A stretch of DNA of 64,000 bases, taken from assembly GCF_029784155.1 (NCBI RefSeq), contig NC_073693.1:285420875-285484874 (forward strand), given 5' to 3'. The notes beneath the pieces were generated by a model. That model worked only from the letters and a program-made list of their open reading frames with translations, was not told the DNA's origin and did no database searches. This DNA is from Uranotaenia lowii. Lineage: Eukaryota > Arthropoda > Insecta > Diptera > Culicidae. Positions 12,262 through 23,290 of the stretch are shown here, in pieces (position 1 is the stretch's first letter; each line of letters opens with the position of its first letter). Position numbers and translations under genes: made by a program.

Positions 12262-12895
12262 TTTTGCCTTTCTTTCAGAAAGGTATAGTTATCGGTCGAT
12301 TTGGGAGATCATTAATTATGGGTCTAAGATATACCTTTATAGGTACCTATCGAATCAGCTCGTCGAGTTCAGACGATGTCTGTGTATTTGTGTGTATTGG
12401 TGTGATTTTTTGTAAACTTTTTTGCACATTTTTGCAAAACTGGGCAGTACAATTAAAATGATTTTTAGCTTAAAAAAATTGATTTTTTTTCTTCTTCGTC
12501 CTATAAAAGAAAGAAAAAAACAAAATGGTTTGAAAATTAAATTTTCTTAGTAATTAACATCAAATCATCACTCCAAAAAACGTGTCAATTTGGCTTGCTA
12601 GCCACAACCAGCAATCACTAAAATCAAGATTATCGTATATATGACGTCAAATTATACATCGCTATGTATAGTGGAAGGCTCCACCTCCCACTCAGGATGT
12701 CTTCATGACGACAAAACGAGCGGGAGGAAGGAGTAGGAGAGAAAAATGAAATTTCTGTTTCAATTTTAGATTTTGTACCAATTCAGTGTTAACCGAATCG
12801 GTTTCAAAAATTTTAGAGCCGAAGCTCCAAAACCATATTATGGTAAGAAGGATTTTCATAAAGGGGTACAACCCCGAACTAAACATACAAACCGA
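12262..12895. repeat. Dispersed repeat, copy A (uninterrupted)
   Basis: Begins TTTGCCTTTCTTTCAGAAAG, runs through GTATTTGTGTGTATTGGTG and ends near GGGGTACAACCCCGAA. The same order of blocks returns at 16570-17525. Identity is high over the first ~330 bp and falls later. Copy A lacks the 269 bp insertion seen in copy B and so gives the empty site for it. The repeat encodes nothing recognisable; its class is unknown. Confidence 0.85.
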
Positions 12896-13364
12896 TGGGC
12901 CTAGAGCCCTACATCGCATTCTTCTGCAGCGATGGATGGCTTCAATACTACAACGCAAGCGGGAATCTGTCAGATAATTTTGTAGTAAGTTTGGAAAAGG
13001 GCGAACGCGCCAAATGTAAACAAACCTAGTAGAACATTTCATAAGGGCGAAACTATCAGTTAGCTCGGAACAAAAAAAAACGCTTTTGAAATTTCGGGAC
13101 ATCTAATCAAATCCTATTTTAAAAATCGACGCTATCTATTGGCCCTACCCGAATAAAAAAATAACCCCATTTTAAATAGGCGTAATTTCACGTTCCAACT
13201 TGTTCCAACGAAAATGCATCAACAAAAAGTTTTACCCAATTTAATTTTATCAACTGTTTTAAAGATTAAAGAGATTTTTTGTACAGACGTGTTAATTCAA
13301 GCTGTTGAATTCTTTGGATTAAAGTATTTCTGATTTTGAACTTGATTTTAAAAAAAATCGGGTC

Positions 13365-13557
13365 CAATTGTGAGTATCAGAATTCAGATTAAAATCCAAA
13401 ATCTGAGATTTGAGATATTTTTGACAATCAGGACACTTCAGTGCATTTTGAAAACAAATTTTCAAAAATCAGGACAATTCGAAAGTTTTAGAAAAATCAG
13501 GACAACCTCTCGAAAGTCAGGACAAGTCCTAAAAAATCAGGACACCTGGCACCTCTG
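13365..13557 (-). mobile_element. hAT MITE fragment (TCAGGACA family)
   Basis: Several AATCAGGACA phrases lead to an end reading CACCTGGCACCTCTG at 13557, the inverted form of the CAGAGGTGCCAGG end seen at 19831. The opposite end was not found, so this copy looks truncated. It lies 46 bp from, and inverted to, the copy starting at 13604. Confidence 0.6.
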
Positions 13558-13603
13558 ACGTGCATTACAATTGTTCAGTTGTTGTTGTTGTTTCTCTTGT
13601 GCT

Positions 13604-14597
13604 CAGAGGTTCCAGGTAACCTGATTTATCAGGATTTGTCCTGATTTTCGAGAGACCGTTCCAATTTTTTTAAAACTCTCGAGTTGTCCTGATTTTTAAA
13701 AATTGGTGCCTAAATGTCCTGAATTGTTCTGGTTATTTTGAAAACCTCTATAATTTAATCGAATTTGTAGTTAAACTATGAGAAAATCTAATAAATCTGT
13801 TATAAAATAGTTAAACCCTTTCAACAGATGGTAATCTTCCCCAAGTAACATTTTTAGTTTTTTAAGAATCTAGAAGGGTACTTTTCAACTTCGTTATAAA
13901 ACAACGTTAAGTTATATAAACTTCAATAAAACATCTAAAACACTAATAAGTGTTAAAGGGCCCACAAAGGTTTGAAAATTGAATTTTATAAAATAGAATA
14001 TTCTGACTCAACTTAAAATTTATTTTATCTTTTTCTTGTGTGAAGACCAAAAATGACTGTGGAATCAATTATAATAATCGACCTTTTATCACAATTCTAC
14101 ATGGAAAAAGTTTATGCGCTTCCAATTTTACCGATCAATTTTACATAAAACTGGCAAATAAAACGCGCTCCACTTAAATTCTAAGTAATAATAGAGCTAT
14201 TTAGTAAATATGTAAGTATTCAATAAACCCAATTTGTCTGAATATATAAAAATTCTGGTCCCCCAATATTTGTTTTTTATATTGTAATCTTTACTTTATA
14301 TACATGTTCTTAATTGATTTTGATCGGAATGTTTTTTTTACCCAAATATGAGTGTAAATAAATTACCTCTTTGTACTTCATTCTTGACACTAAATTGAAA
14401 TATTATCTATCAATTGTAAAAGTTCGCATATTTTAAAATATCTATTCAAACCTTTTAACAAATAGATAACCAATTTTATTCTCAAGAATTTTTTTTTAAA
14501 GTTATGACCATATAAAGAAAACAAATTGATTTTAAAAAAATTTATGATTCTGAAAATCATTACGAGTACCCAAACAACAGAACAACTGGCACCGCTG
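13604..14597 (+). mobile_element. Probable hAT element, CAGAGGTTCCAG / CTGGCACCGCTG ends
   Basis: The left end, CAGAGGTTCCAGGTAACCTG, matches the family end at 19831, and its first ~240 bp follow that copy block by block. The right end, CTGGCACCGCTG, is a diverged inverted match. The flanking 8-mers CTTGTGCT and CTTGTAAG agree only at five positions, so the pairing of the ends is likely but not proven. CCCCAAGTAACATT at ~13847 resembles the terminus of the 55907 element and may mark another insertion inside. Confidence 0.5.
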
Positions 14598-14657
14598 CTT
14601 GTAAGCAAGAAATCGGAATGTCAGATAGAGAATCAAAACCAAAACAAACATTCAAGT

Positions 14658-14714
14658 ACTTGGCAGTTTAGCTGGATGTCAGCTCGCCATGAGAAGAAGA
14701 AGAAGAAGAAGAAG
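14658..14714 (+). mobile_element. 57 bp retro-insertion with (AGA)n tail
   Basis: The 12-mer AAACATTCAAGT occurs at 14646-14657 and again at 14715-14726. Between the copies lie about 34 bp of unique sequence and an AGA-repeat tail. An exact direct repeat with a simple 3' tail is the mark of target-primed reverse transcription; this is a severely 5'-truncated LINE or SINE copy. The related SINE 3' ends at ~23280 and ~24090 also finish in GAA repeats. Confidence 0.8.
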
Positions 14715-14726
14715 AAACATTCAAGT

Positions 14727-15220
14727 TTAGTTTTTCGGATTGGCTGTTGTGCGCGTTTTCTGCCCGTTCATTGGGAAGCAGCAAGAACATTTGGCCTTTT
14801 CATCGGACGCACGGCTAGGACCACCTTCTACACAAGCATCAGCACTTCCTCTTTTGCCATTAGCAACATGTATCTGGATCATGGACCAGCGAGCGGTAGC
14901 AACAAGGTATCTATATTTATTTGTCACACTCACAATAATTGATTTAATTCGTATTCGTTTTTCTGTTTTACTTTTTGTTGCAGAACATATTCGGTACTTC
15001 GACCAACATAGCTGAAGAAGCTAATTTTCGCTTTATCTTGGGAAAGCACCGGAAATGCGTTCAGAGCTTGGTGATGGTATCACACCTGCCCAAACATCTC
15101 AGCGACTCACTTAACTCTTCTGCCGGAAATGGTTGTATTGGCCCTATAGCCGCTGGAGGAGGAACCTTTTCGATTCCATCCAGTATTATAATTTCAAAAT
15201 TGACTGGACAGGGTAGGTAA
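14727..15220 (+). CDS. Candidate two-exon gene fragment, function unknown
   Basis: An open frame runs through 14727-14906, is followed by a plausible 77 bp intron (14907-14983: donor AAG|GTATCT, pyrimidine-rich acceptor TTTTTGTTGCAG) and continues in the same phase through 14984-15220 to a TAA. Exon 2 reads about 78 residues, including LGKHRKCVQSL and a Gly/Ser-rich stretch (SSAGNG, AAGGGTF). GC is clearly higher than in the flanks. Two further donor-like sites (GTAGGT at 15213, GTAACG at 15217) allow the second exon to splice onward instead of stopping. The true start is not visible: the frame stays open upstream into the 57 bp retro-insertion and the hAT end. I do not recognise a domain. 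It could be an exon of a larger gene, a retained fragment, or chance. Confidence 0.3.
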
Positions 15221-16560
15221 CGGCCTGGTACAGGAGAATAAGACGGCAGAGGAAAATTCCCAGGACAATTAGTAGACGCCAAATGACTTTGTAGGTGAAG
15301 AAACGTCAACGAACTAAAGAATGTCATAATCTTTTCCGGGTAATTAACTGATTTTTTATTGTGTGATATTCGAAAAAGTATTCAAATTGTGTCATTTTTG
15401 TCCACAGGAAAAAAAAATCCTGAGCCATCATAAGTTGGAGCAAAACAACATCGAATTTCTAACGGAATAGTGGTTTCCGCAACTAAGAAGGAAAAGTACA
15501 CTTACTAAATATGTGTTACATTATTTTTTCGAATATTTTTTGTGTAAAAAAGATGATCTATCAGTTCGACCAGTACGATGATATTGGACTTTAATGTTAT
15601 CAAGTTAATTTATGTTAAAAATAATTGAAAATACATTCTAATAGTTTATCAATATGTATAACTGAAATCATAGTATTGAATAAAAACATATATTGATGAA
15701 AAATCAATTCCCAAAAACATTGTTTAATTGTTGCCCTGGCAAACACAAACCAGCAAATCATTTACTATCAGCACAATAGAATAAACGTATTTGTTATAAA
15801 TTCGAATTTAATGTGGTTTTTCAATATTTAAATGCAAAGTGAATCTAGATTGATTTAAGTGAATCTAGATTGACAGTAAATTAAACAACGTTTAAAAAAA
15901 CTGAACAGTATTGTTCTAATAGTCCCCACTCACCCAGGAGTACCTTACAGAACTTGAAATAAAGATTTCGAATTCAGATTTTTTTTAAATTTTTCTATTT
16001 GGTGATTTAGATTTAGTATTCAGAACCATATATTCTTTAGGTACAATGACAAAATATTCATATCACTATCCCCCTCACACTGAGCCAATTCCTTTTACTA
16101 AATTTATGGATGAGCTTTAAAAAAGGATCCTAGAATTTGATGAATTTAGTTTAAAAAAATTGGATTTTTTTCCTGTAAGTCATACCTTAAAAATAAAAAT
16201 AAAAAACAAAATTGTTTAAAATTGTTCTATTCAATAGTAAATATCATGCTAACGTTGGCTACAAAAAAGGTAGCCATTTACTCAGCAGCAGTAGCCAGCA
16301 ATCTCTAAATTAATTACAGAGGCGATCGAAAATTTAACAAAAATTTCATCAAACAGCCGAGATTCAATCCCACGCCATCTATCATGAAAGTTAAGTAGGC
16401 TAACACCTTGACCACTAGTAAGAGTCGAAAAAGGTGGCTCTCAAACATAAACATTTTGAAATATTCTGATAGTTAATGAACTCGTTGAATATCGGTTCGC
16501 TTATCCCACAAAAAACGTACTGGCCATCTTTTTTTAGATTGAGTTTGGTTATTTTTGCTT
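15221..16560. other. AT-rich intergenic DNA
   Basis: No open frame of note. GTGAATCTAGATTGA is repeated in tandem at ~15838-15875. Otherwise nothing assignable. Confidence 0.45.
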
Positions 16561-16624
16561 TCGTTTTTTTTGCCTTTCTTTCAGAAAGGTATAGTTATCG
16601 GTCGATTTGGGAGATCATTAATTA

Positions 16625-16893
16625 CACTGGGTGACAGCCAAAAAATAGTCTGGGGTTTCTCAGATGATTTAGCCTAATTTTTGTGTCCTGAGTTAGAATA
16701 TCACATTGATTTTGCTGTATCAGGTCAACTTTTTGAGATACAGCCATATGGCTATATACGCTTCAATATGCTAGTGCTAGGGGTTTTGACCTGATTGAAC
16801 AAAACCATGGTTTTGGCTCAGGGCGTCAATATTAGTCTAATTAAGTTGGAAAACCCTGGACTATTTTCAAAAACTCTTTTTTGTTACTCAGTG
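16625..16893. mobile_element. 269 bp MITE, TTA duplication (PIF/Harbinger-like)
   Basis: Copy A of the host repeat reads ATTAATTATGGG without interruption; copy B reads ATTAATTA, then 269 bp, then TTATGGG. The duplication is therefore TTA, typical of PIF/Harbinger elements. The ends are CACTGGGTGACAG and, inverted, CACTGAGTAACAA. There is no coding capacity. Superfamily assignment rests on the TSD and is moderately safe; existence and boundaries are near certain because an empty site is present in the same window. Confidence 0.9.
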
Positions 16894-17211
16894 TTATGGG
16901 TCTTAGATATACCTTTATAGGTACCTATCGAATCAGTTCGTCGAGTTCAGACGATGTCTGTGTATTTGTGTGTATTGGTGTGATTTTTTGTAAACTTTTT
17001 TTTGCACGTTTTTGCGAAACTAGGCAGTACAATAAAATTGATTTTTATCTTAAAAAAATCGATTTTTTTCTTCTTCGTCCTATAAAAGAAAAAAACACAA
17101 AATAGTTTGAAAATTTAATTTTCATAGTAATTATCATCAAATCATCACTCCAAAAAACGTGTCAATTTGGCTTGCTAGCCACAACCAGCAATCACTAAAA
17201 TCGTGATTATC

Positions 17212-17250
17212 GTATCTATGACGTCAAATTATACATGACGTCATAGATAC
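17212..17250. repeat. 15 bp-arm perfect palindrome with two TGACGTCA sites
   Basis: GTATCTATGACGTCA, a 9 bp spacer, then the exact inverted copy. Each arm holds TGACGTCA, the CREB/ATF consensus site. Copy A of the surrounding repeat has one TGACGTCA-like arm only (near 12640). Whether it binds anything is unknown. Confidence 0.8.
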
Positions 17251-17525
17251 GCGCTAGCTATCTAAAAGTATGGACCTCTCGATGTGTGGAAGGGAGAACA
17301 GACAGACTTCACTCCCACTCAGGTTTGATGTCATTGTGACAGAAACCGTGTGGGAGGAAGACGACAGTTCAAACTTTTCCGGCCAATGGTTGAAATTTTT
17401 CATTCTAATGGTTCAATTTGAAACCGAACCATTTCAAAAATTGCGGAACCAGAGCTCCGAATTATTATACATAAAAATGGTTTTCACCAAGGGGTGCGAC
17501 CCCGAAATTAGTGAAGTCGTTGATG

Positions 17526-18044
17526 AGTACGTCGTGCCCACACTGCATGGTACGAAAGCGATAGTAACTTCGAAACTTCCCCAGCATTATATTCAGGCAC
17601 AGATTGCTCTGAGAAGGGGAAAACAACACGGCTACGCGGACGATGTATGCACATCCTCTCATCTTCTCACGTGCCGTTCGTGCTTACGAAGCTTTTTCTT
17701 AAGCAGCAACGACAGGAGAGTATTTCGCCCGTGGAAGCAAATTAAATCCAATAAGACAAATGCTTCTGAATCCTCTCGAGCTTTAAGCTCTCGGGCTTGT
17801 TTTTTTGTTCCCTTTTCTCTTCCTCTCTTCAGATCTAACGTTGCGTTGTTGTTGTTGGGGTTGGTGTCTAGAAAAACGATGACGGCTTGGAGGTCAATTT
17901 GAACAGTAGCGCCACCAAACCCTCCATAGTAGAGTTTTAAGCATTTGGGATTTTTTTTGGAACATGCATATGAAGCTAAAAAGTTTATAATCATTATTGA
18001 CAAAGTTGAAGAAACAGGAAAAAACTCCGAATAAACCATTTTCG
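17526..18044. other. Unassigned, moderately GC-rich
   Basis: Open frames on both strands overlap here (17270-17902 plus, 17659-18081 minus). Neither has a recognisable domain, and the plus frame starts inside a dispersed repeat. No splice pattern was seen. Confidence 0.35.
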
Positions 18045-18345
18045 CCAGGTTGACCAAATACGAAAATGACAAAATCGACAAAATTGAAAGAATTGATTAA
18101 ATAGACCAATTTGACAAAATTGACGAAATTGACATAATTCACTGATTCGACAAAATTCACTTAGTTGAAAAAATCATAAAATTGATAAAATTTATAAAAT
18201 TGACAAAATCGAGAAAATTGGCAGAATTGACCAAATTGACGATGACAAAATGGACAAAATTCACTGAATTGACAAAATTGATAAAACTGACAATATTAAC
18301 AAAATTGAAAAAATTGACAAAATTGACAAAATTAACAAAATCGTT
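18045..18345. repeat. Degenerate 9 bp minisatellite (GACAAAATT)
   Basis: A run of 9-mers of the form GACAAAATT with changes to GATAAAATT, GACAAAATC or AACAAAATT. The period of nine keeps all frames open, which explains the asparagine/phenylalanine/valine-rich and threonine/lysine/leucine-rich frames here. The unit is close to the complement of TTTTTGTCA in the 55.6 and 59.3 kb arrays. Confidence 0.85.
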
Positions 18346-19424
18346 TTTATCCATTGTAACAAAAAACCGTGTAATATTTCAAAAATCCTTTTTTATCCCC
18401 TATAGTTTATTCCGTTTGATAGCTTCATTTAATGAAAATCATTTACAAAAGTGATTTTTGTAAACATTCTACCGTTATAGATTAAAACACGCAAAACAAA
18501 TATGTTTTGAATCTGAAAGAAAGGCTCAAATCCACTGTTAAGTGTATTAAACCGGGTTTTTTCTCTTGCTCTCACCCTGGCGAAGCCTTCTCTGCTCCTA
18601 GATTGGGTGTGCGCCTGGCGTCTTAACAGAGCAGGGCAAGTGTTTCAGAACGAAAAGTTCACTGAGTTGCACTTTTCAAGCCGCTCGGGGAGGAATGGAC
18701 AACCATGTTCACCATAAAACGAAACGAAAACGGTGTAAATGAAAAATAAAACGGCCGGTATGAACCTCATATCTCAGAAACAACACAACAATTTAAAATT
18801 AACGGAATTTCAACTTATTTGAGTATTAGCAAAAAATATCTTTAAGCGTTTATAGTAGATGGACAATACTAAGGACAAGTGTGCTTGAAGACGTAGAACG
18901 ATTCTTTTTATTTCGGTTCGGTAAGGTTTTTTAAGGCACAATTTTCCCGCATGCTTGGATAACGTACCACTATTAAGCCTACCCCTTTTCTTCATCGAGA
19001 TGAATCGATAGATACCTATGAAATGGGATCTAGAAGCCAATAATTTATGATATCACCATGATCGATAACAAAAACTATTTGTAAGAAAGACAAGAAAGTG
19101 ATTTATCCTGAATTTTATAATCAAGGTTGCCTGAATTTTGAGAAAAAATGTTGCCAACAATTGCAATTTCTTTAAGGAGAATCACCGGCGAGCTCGGTTT
19201 TCGATTCACGGTAGAGATTCTCTGAAAATCACCGCAGTGATTTTCAGCTGAACCTCCGAAGAGAATCGGTAAATCAACACGACAGAGCGTACACACACTC
19301 TGCAGCGAAAAAATGTTTTCACCATGGAGAGCATCAACGACGGCAACTGGCTTGGCTTATTGTGTTTACCAATACATACGAAGCTGAACACTAGCCCAAA
19401 ACATTCATCATTTGTTGATGCTAT
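18346..19424. other. Intergenic with repeat-family remnant
   Basis: 18540-18700 is GC-richer and unassigned. 19165-19424 (AGAATCACCGGCGAG, CACGACAGAGCG, CATACGAAGCTGAACA) is related to 45555-45640 and 49300-49430, so it belongs to a dispersed family of unknown type. Confidence 0.45.
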
Positions 19425-19732
19425 CAAGGTTGCCAACATTTTTATTAAAACATCAGGGAACAGACGAAATAAAAATTAGGCAAAGAGAGGCTACGATAAA
19501 GTAACGGAAATTTCGTCGGTTGCTTTGATTCAGCCACATTTCCACATTTTCATTTCAGCAATGGTCCCTAATCCAGTTCCTTACTACCCATTTTTCATCA
19601 CATTCAAAAAAAAATCAGGCAAAATCAGGCATATTTTCAAAAATCAGGCAAATTCAAAGGGTTATCAGGTTGTCAGGCAGAGCCTCGAAAAACTAGGCAA
19701 TACCTGAAAAATCAGGCACATTGGCATCTCTG
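19425..19732 (+). mobile_element. hAT MITE, 308 bp, TSD GATGCTAT
   Basis: Ends CAAGGTTGCCAACAT and, inverted, CAGAGATGCCAATGT. Exact 8 bp duplications, GATGCTAT, lie at 19417-19424 and 19733-19740. It contains repeated AAATCAGGC phrases. Non-autonomous, same family as 20387-20842. Confidence 0.9.
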
Positions 19733-19830
19733 GATGCTATTATTATGTACACTATCGTGTTTGTTTTCGTCTTTGCTTTTCGTGGCATGAAACAGACGGT
19801 CCTGTGTTTCCACCGTGTGGTGCTCTACAG

Positions 19831-20254
19831 CAGAGGTGCCAGGTGTCCTGATTTTTCAGGATCTATCCTGATTTCCGAGAGACTGTCCTGATTTTTTTTA
19901 AAATTGCCCTGAATTGTCCTGATTTTTTAAGAAAGATCTTTGAAATATACTGAATTATCCTAATTTTCAAAAAATATCTTATTTTTATTGACTTTATAGT
20001 AAAATTATAAAAAATCGAACAATCTTTAATAAAATAGTTACACTGATGATAATCTTCGGTTCAGATGATATTTAAATAATGTTTCTCCATATAAACTACA
20101 GGCTAGCCAAGATTCTGCTCACCTCTAAGGCGTCTACTATAACTGTATTTCGCCTTTATTTATGCAACCTAAACAGAATAAGTGGTTACCTGATACATTC
20201 TGATTATTTTCTTCATGGCGTTCTGATTTTTGACAAAACCACCTGGCATCCCTG
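19831..20254 (+). mobile_element. hAT MITE, 424 bp, TSD CTCTACAG
   Basis: Ends CAGAGGTGCCAGGTG and, inverted, CAGGGATGCCAGGTG. Exact 8 bp duplications, CTCTACAG, lie at 19823-19830 and 20255-20262. Body rich in CCTGATTTTT. Same family as the copies at 13365 and 13604. No transposase. Confidence 0.92.
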
Positions 20255-20386
20255 CTCTACAGTGACACATTGTCGCACACCGGAGCTATTGGAATTAGGT
20301 TTGTGTGGCTTTTGAAACCCAGGTGCGAATAATGTGCGGAAAGAAACAAAAAATCTCACCCGGGCGATTTGCAGCTATCGCACGGG

Positions 20387-20842
20387 CAGGGTTGCCAACA
20401 TTTTTTTTTCAAAAATCAGGGAACTTGTGAAATACAAATCAGGCTACGATAAAGTAACGGAAACTTCGCTAAAAGTGATGACTTTTTTTTGGTCACCGCT
20501 CCTCATTTTCTTTTTAATATGTTCTGTAAGCCTACTTGGTTGAAGAATTCTACTGAATCAAAGCATCGAAGCAATCGAAAGATTCCCTTTAATTCCCTTT
20601 TCTAAATGAGAATTCAAGGGAATCTTTCGATGGCTTTGATTCAGCCACATTTCCGCTTTTTCACTTCAGCAATGCTACCTAACCCAGTCCCTTACTACGC
20701 ATTTTTCATCACAATCGCAAAAAATCAGGTAAAATCAGGCATATTTTCAAAAATCAGGCGAATTCAATGACAAATCAAGTTGACAGGCAGAGTCTTGAAA
20801 AATCAGGCAATACCTGAAAAATCAGGCACATTGGCATCTCTG
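20387..20842 (+). mobile_element. hAT MITE with extra palindromic block
   Basis: Ends CAGGGTTGCCAACAT and, inverted, CAGAGATGCCAATGT. The flanking 8-mers CGCACGGG and CGCACAGG differ at one base. Compared with 19425-19732 it carries about 150 bp more, including a hairpin at 20555-20642. Confidence 0.8.
20555..20642. repeat. Hairpin inside hAT MITE
   Basis: GAATCAAAGC, then CGAAAGATTCCCTT, pair with AAGGGAATCTTTCG, then GGCTTTGATTC. The right arm matches sequence in the simpler family copy, so the left arm looks like a local inverted duplication. Confidence 0.8.
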
Positions 20843-20850
20843 CGCACAGG

Positions 20851-22890
20851 GTTTTTTTTTTATTCTATTTATAATATTTTATTCGATTTTTTATTTCACC
20901 TCTATTCGAACATCAACTAGTGGAATCCTTATGTTACATATCCTTAACCTGAACTATAGTTTATAAATGACAGGCTCACGTACTCCTAACTACTGCCGCT
21001 ACAACAAAATACGTGATTACGGATTCTAACTGGACATAGCTTTGAAGGGATGGATTGCTTGGAAATAAAACGCTTTGAAATAAGTGTTCAATATCACCCT
21101 TATTCACTTACCATACAACAATTGGATATGTGGTCAGTTTTAATTGAAGAACTATTCGAAATGGTGATACCACTTTGTAAGCTGTTTTTTACCGTGCAAT
21201 GTCGATTCAGGTTTATGAAAGTATTAGATCAATTATAAAATTTAAACTTTGATTTGTAGCACGCTATAGCATGTCATTTTTGTTGAATTCCAATAAAACA
21301 AACTCAGCTTAAATACCGATGAATAAATGAGTGGGTTCACATTATAAATTAACGTACATTTAACATCAGCACTGAAAATGAAATCAATAAAAACCAGAGC
21401 AATCACCTCTGCACGATTCCATCGTCTCGGTGTAATCGTCGTTGCTCGTCTGGTTTCAATTCCCCAGAAACGGCTGTTAAAGTGTTCGATATTATAACAG
21501 GTAACATCGACATAAAGTCAATAGCCTCTTCCGCAGTTTCAGTTTTGCATGGAGCATGCAGCAGCAGATTTGATGAGCAAAAAAAACGGTATTCAGCTTC
21601 CGAAGACTGGAAGCTGCAAGCAGCTCCACATCTATTAGCGTTCAAAGTTGGAGCCATCCAGAGGCCAATAAACTGACCAGCAGTCTGTCAGAACTCGTTT
21701 GCAGGCACCATCAATAATGCACAATTAATTGGTGGCACCTCCTTCTCGTTGCTGCTCCATCTTTGGCAGCATCTGATCCAAACTAACCCGTCGGAACCCT
21801 GAATTATATCAATTAAATCGATAGAAACCTACATTGAAAAGCGCTAAACATCCAGAAACCTGATCGATTGGGATACACAGTTTTTTTTCCTTCTGGCTCC
21901 CAAGATATGTATTCAGCTAATAGGTCTGAAAGAGGCCCCCACAAATAGTGGTTTTAGTTGAAAGTTTAGAGGAACTCGATCACGGGAAGCCAGCAACAAA
22001 CCTGCCTCGAAGATTCAGATCCAGCTTCAGTTTCATTTTTCCGCTTCGCTCTCGATGCCGCATCTAATGGCCATTAGTTATCAATTAATGTATCGCAAAT
22101 AGTAATAATTTGCCGCACCCTTAACAGCCGTCATCATCTTCGAGTGGACGGATACGCTCGAGGCGCCCCCGAAGCTAATACTTTAAGGCTTTGAGCCTTT
22201 CAGGTTGCAAGGCTTTAAGACGTGCTCTCGGCCAGAGTTTATGTGACAGCCCATCATAACACGATAAAATACAATAAATCATAAACATAGGCCTTGATGT
22301 AGTGCAGCTGTGATGTTGATAATCCCCGCAGCAGATAGTGCCTGAGATGAAAGTATGATTTAACACGTTTCTGTTGTCTGCTGCCTACCGGAGGGGGAAA
22401 AGCTTGCCCCTAGCGTTGGATTTAACTAAGGAAACGCTGTTTGAAATTACCCTTTTCTTGTAGTTTATTTTAAATCTTTGATAGTGAGAAACAGTACACT
22501 TATAATAAACGATCAGCTGAAGCTATTGCCCATCCTATATCTATTATATGGTATGAATCCTACACAGTTTAAGCTTCAAAATTTATTGTGTAGTGTAGTT
22601 ATAAACAACGCTAGAATAACGATTCCTCACTTTTCGATTCTCGTAAAACAAAAGAAAATGACAATATACAGTGAAGTTATTAGAAAATGCCTCATTTGAG
22701 GGAAAGACAGGCTTTGCTGATTTATCAATCAAGTTTTAATAATAGGGCTTGTACCACTTAGTCGTTTTATTTTATTTACTGCAGCGTCTCTAGTTGTCGT
22801 ACCAAGAAACTCATAACAGCGTTTTGATCTTTAAGGTTTGTTTATTTTGTAGTGAAATTTCTCCGAAATACAAATCTGGAAATACTGAAA
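20851..22890. other. Intergenic; some GC-richer unique sequence
   Basis: 21400-21680 and 21940-22400 are GC-richer and look single copy within this window. A short open frame on each strand (21403-21676) has no recognisable domain. These may be exon, intron or regulatory remnants of a host gene; I cannot decide. Confidence 0.35.
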
Positions 22891-22894
22891 GGGG

Positions 22895-23290
22895 GTGGTC
22901 GTTTAGCCTAATGGCGAACGTCTTTGGCTTATAAGCCAGAGGTCCAGGGATCGAATCCCGTCACCCTAAAATCTAGCTTAAGGAAATTTTGTAAGTCCAC
23001 GGACGTTAAAATGAACACTAATACTACGAAATGTAACAGTGTAACGAAAATTTTTAACTCTACTGAGTATAAAAGAATGCAAAATATCTCTACGGAGTTG
23101 TCACGGCGCGCCTCCATCAAAATAATTTCTAGATTTTTTTCCGTGCATCAGGCATGGGACTTTAGAGCTGATACAAAATAGCAAAAGGCTCATGCGAAAA
23201 GACCCTGATCTTGTAAGGAAATAGTTCGGAGAGATATTTTTTTTAGTAATAAGAACAATCAAGAAGAAGAAGCAGAATTAGAAGATATTG
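22895..23290 (+). mobile_element. tRNA-like SINE
   Basis: The head GGGTGGTCGTTTAGCCTAAT, the palindrome GGCTTATAAGCC in the anticodon position and the B box GGATCGAATCCC are followed by CACCC, which closes the acceptor. The anticodon loop does not form the standard seven bases, so this is not called a tRNA gene. A body with GAGTATAAAAGAATG and CTCTACGGAG ends near GAAGAAGAAG at ~23280. End limits are approximate, as no TSD was recognised. Confidence 0.6.

Larger units (their letters stand above)
16570..17525. repeat. Dispersed repeat, copy B (split by a MITE)
   Basis: The same repeat as copy A (12262-12895), in the same orientation. It is interrupted at 16625-16893 by a MITE and ends in a GGGGTGCGACCCCGAAA block equivalent to the end of copy A. 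The 210-codon open frame 17270-17902 begins inside this repeat; copy A does not keep that frame, so the frame is not called a gene. Confidence 0.85.

Noticed and set aside
17270..17902. 210-codon ORF with an ATG start
   Set aside because: Its first ~85 codons are inside a dispersed repeat whose other copy (12.66-12.9 kb) does not keep the frame; the remainder shows no domain. Kept only as unassigned DNA.
17659..18160. Minus-strand 88-140 codon frames
   Set aside because: Overlap the degenerate 9 bp array and an opposing frame; composition follows the repeat.
22898..22972. tRNA gene with TAT-type anticodon
   Set aside because: The anticodon arm pairs through to a 6-base loop and the sequence continues into a SINE body related to another copy at 23.9 kb.
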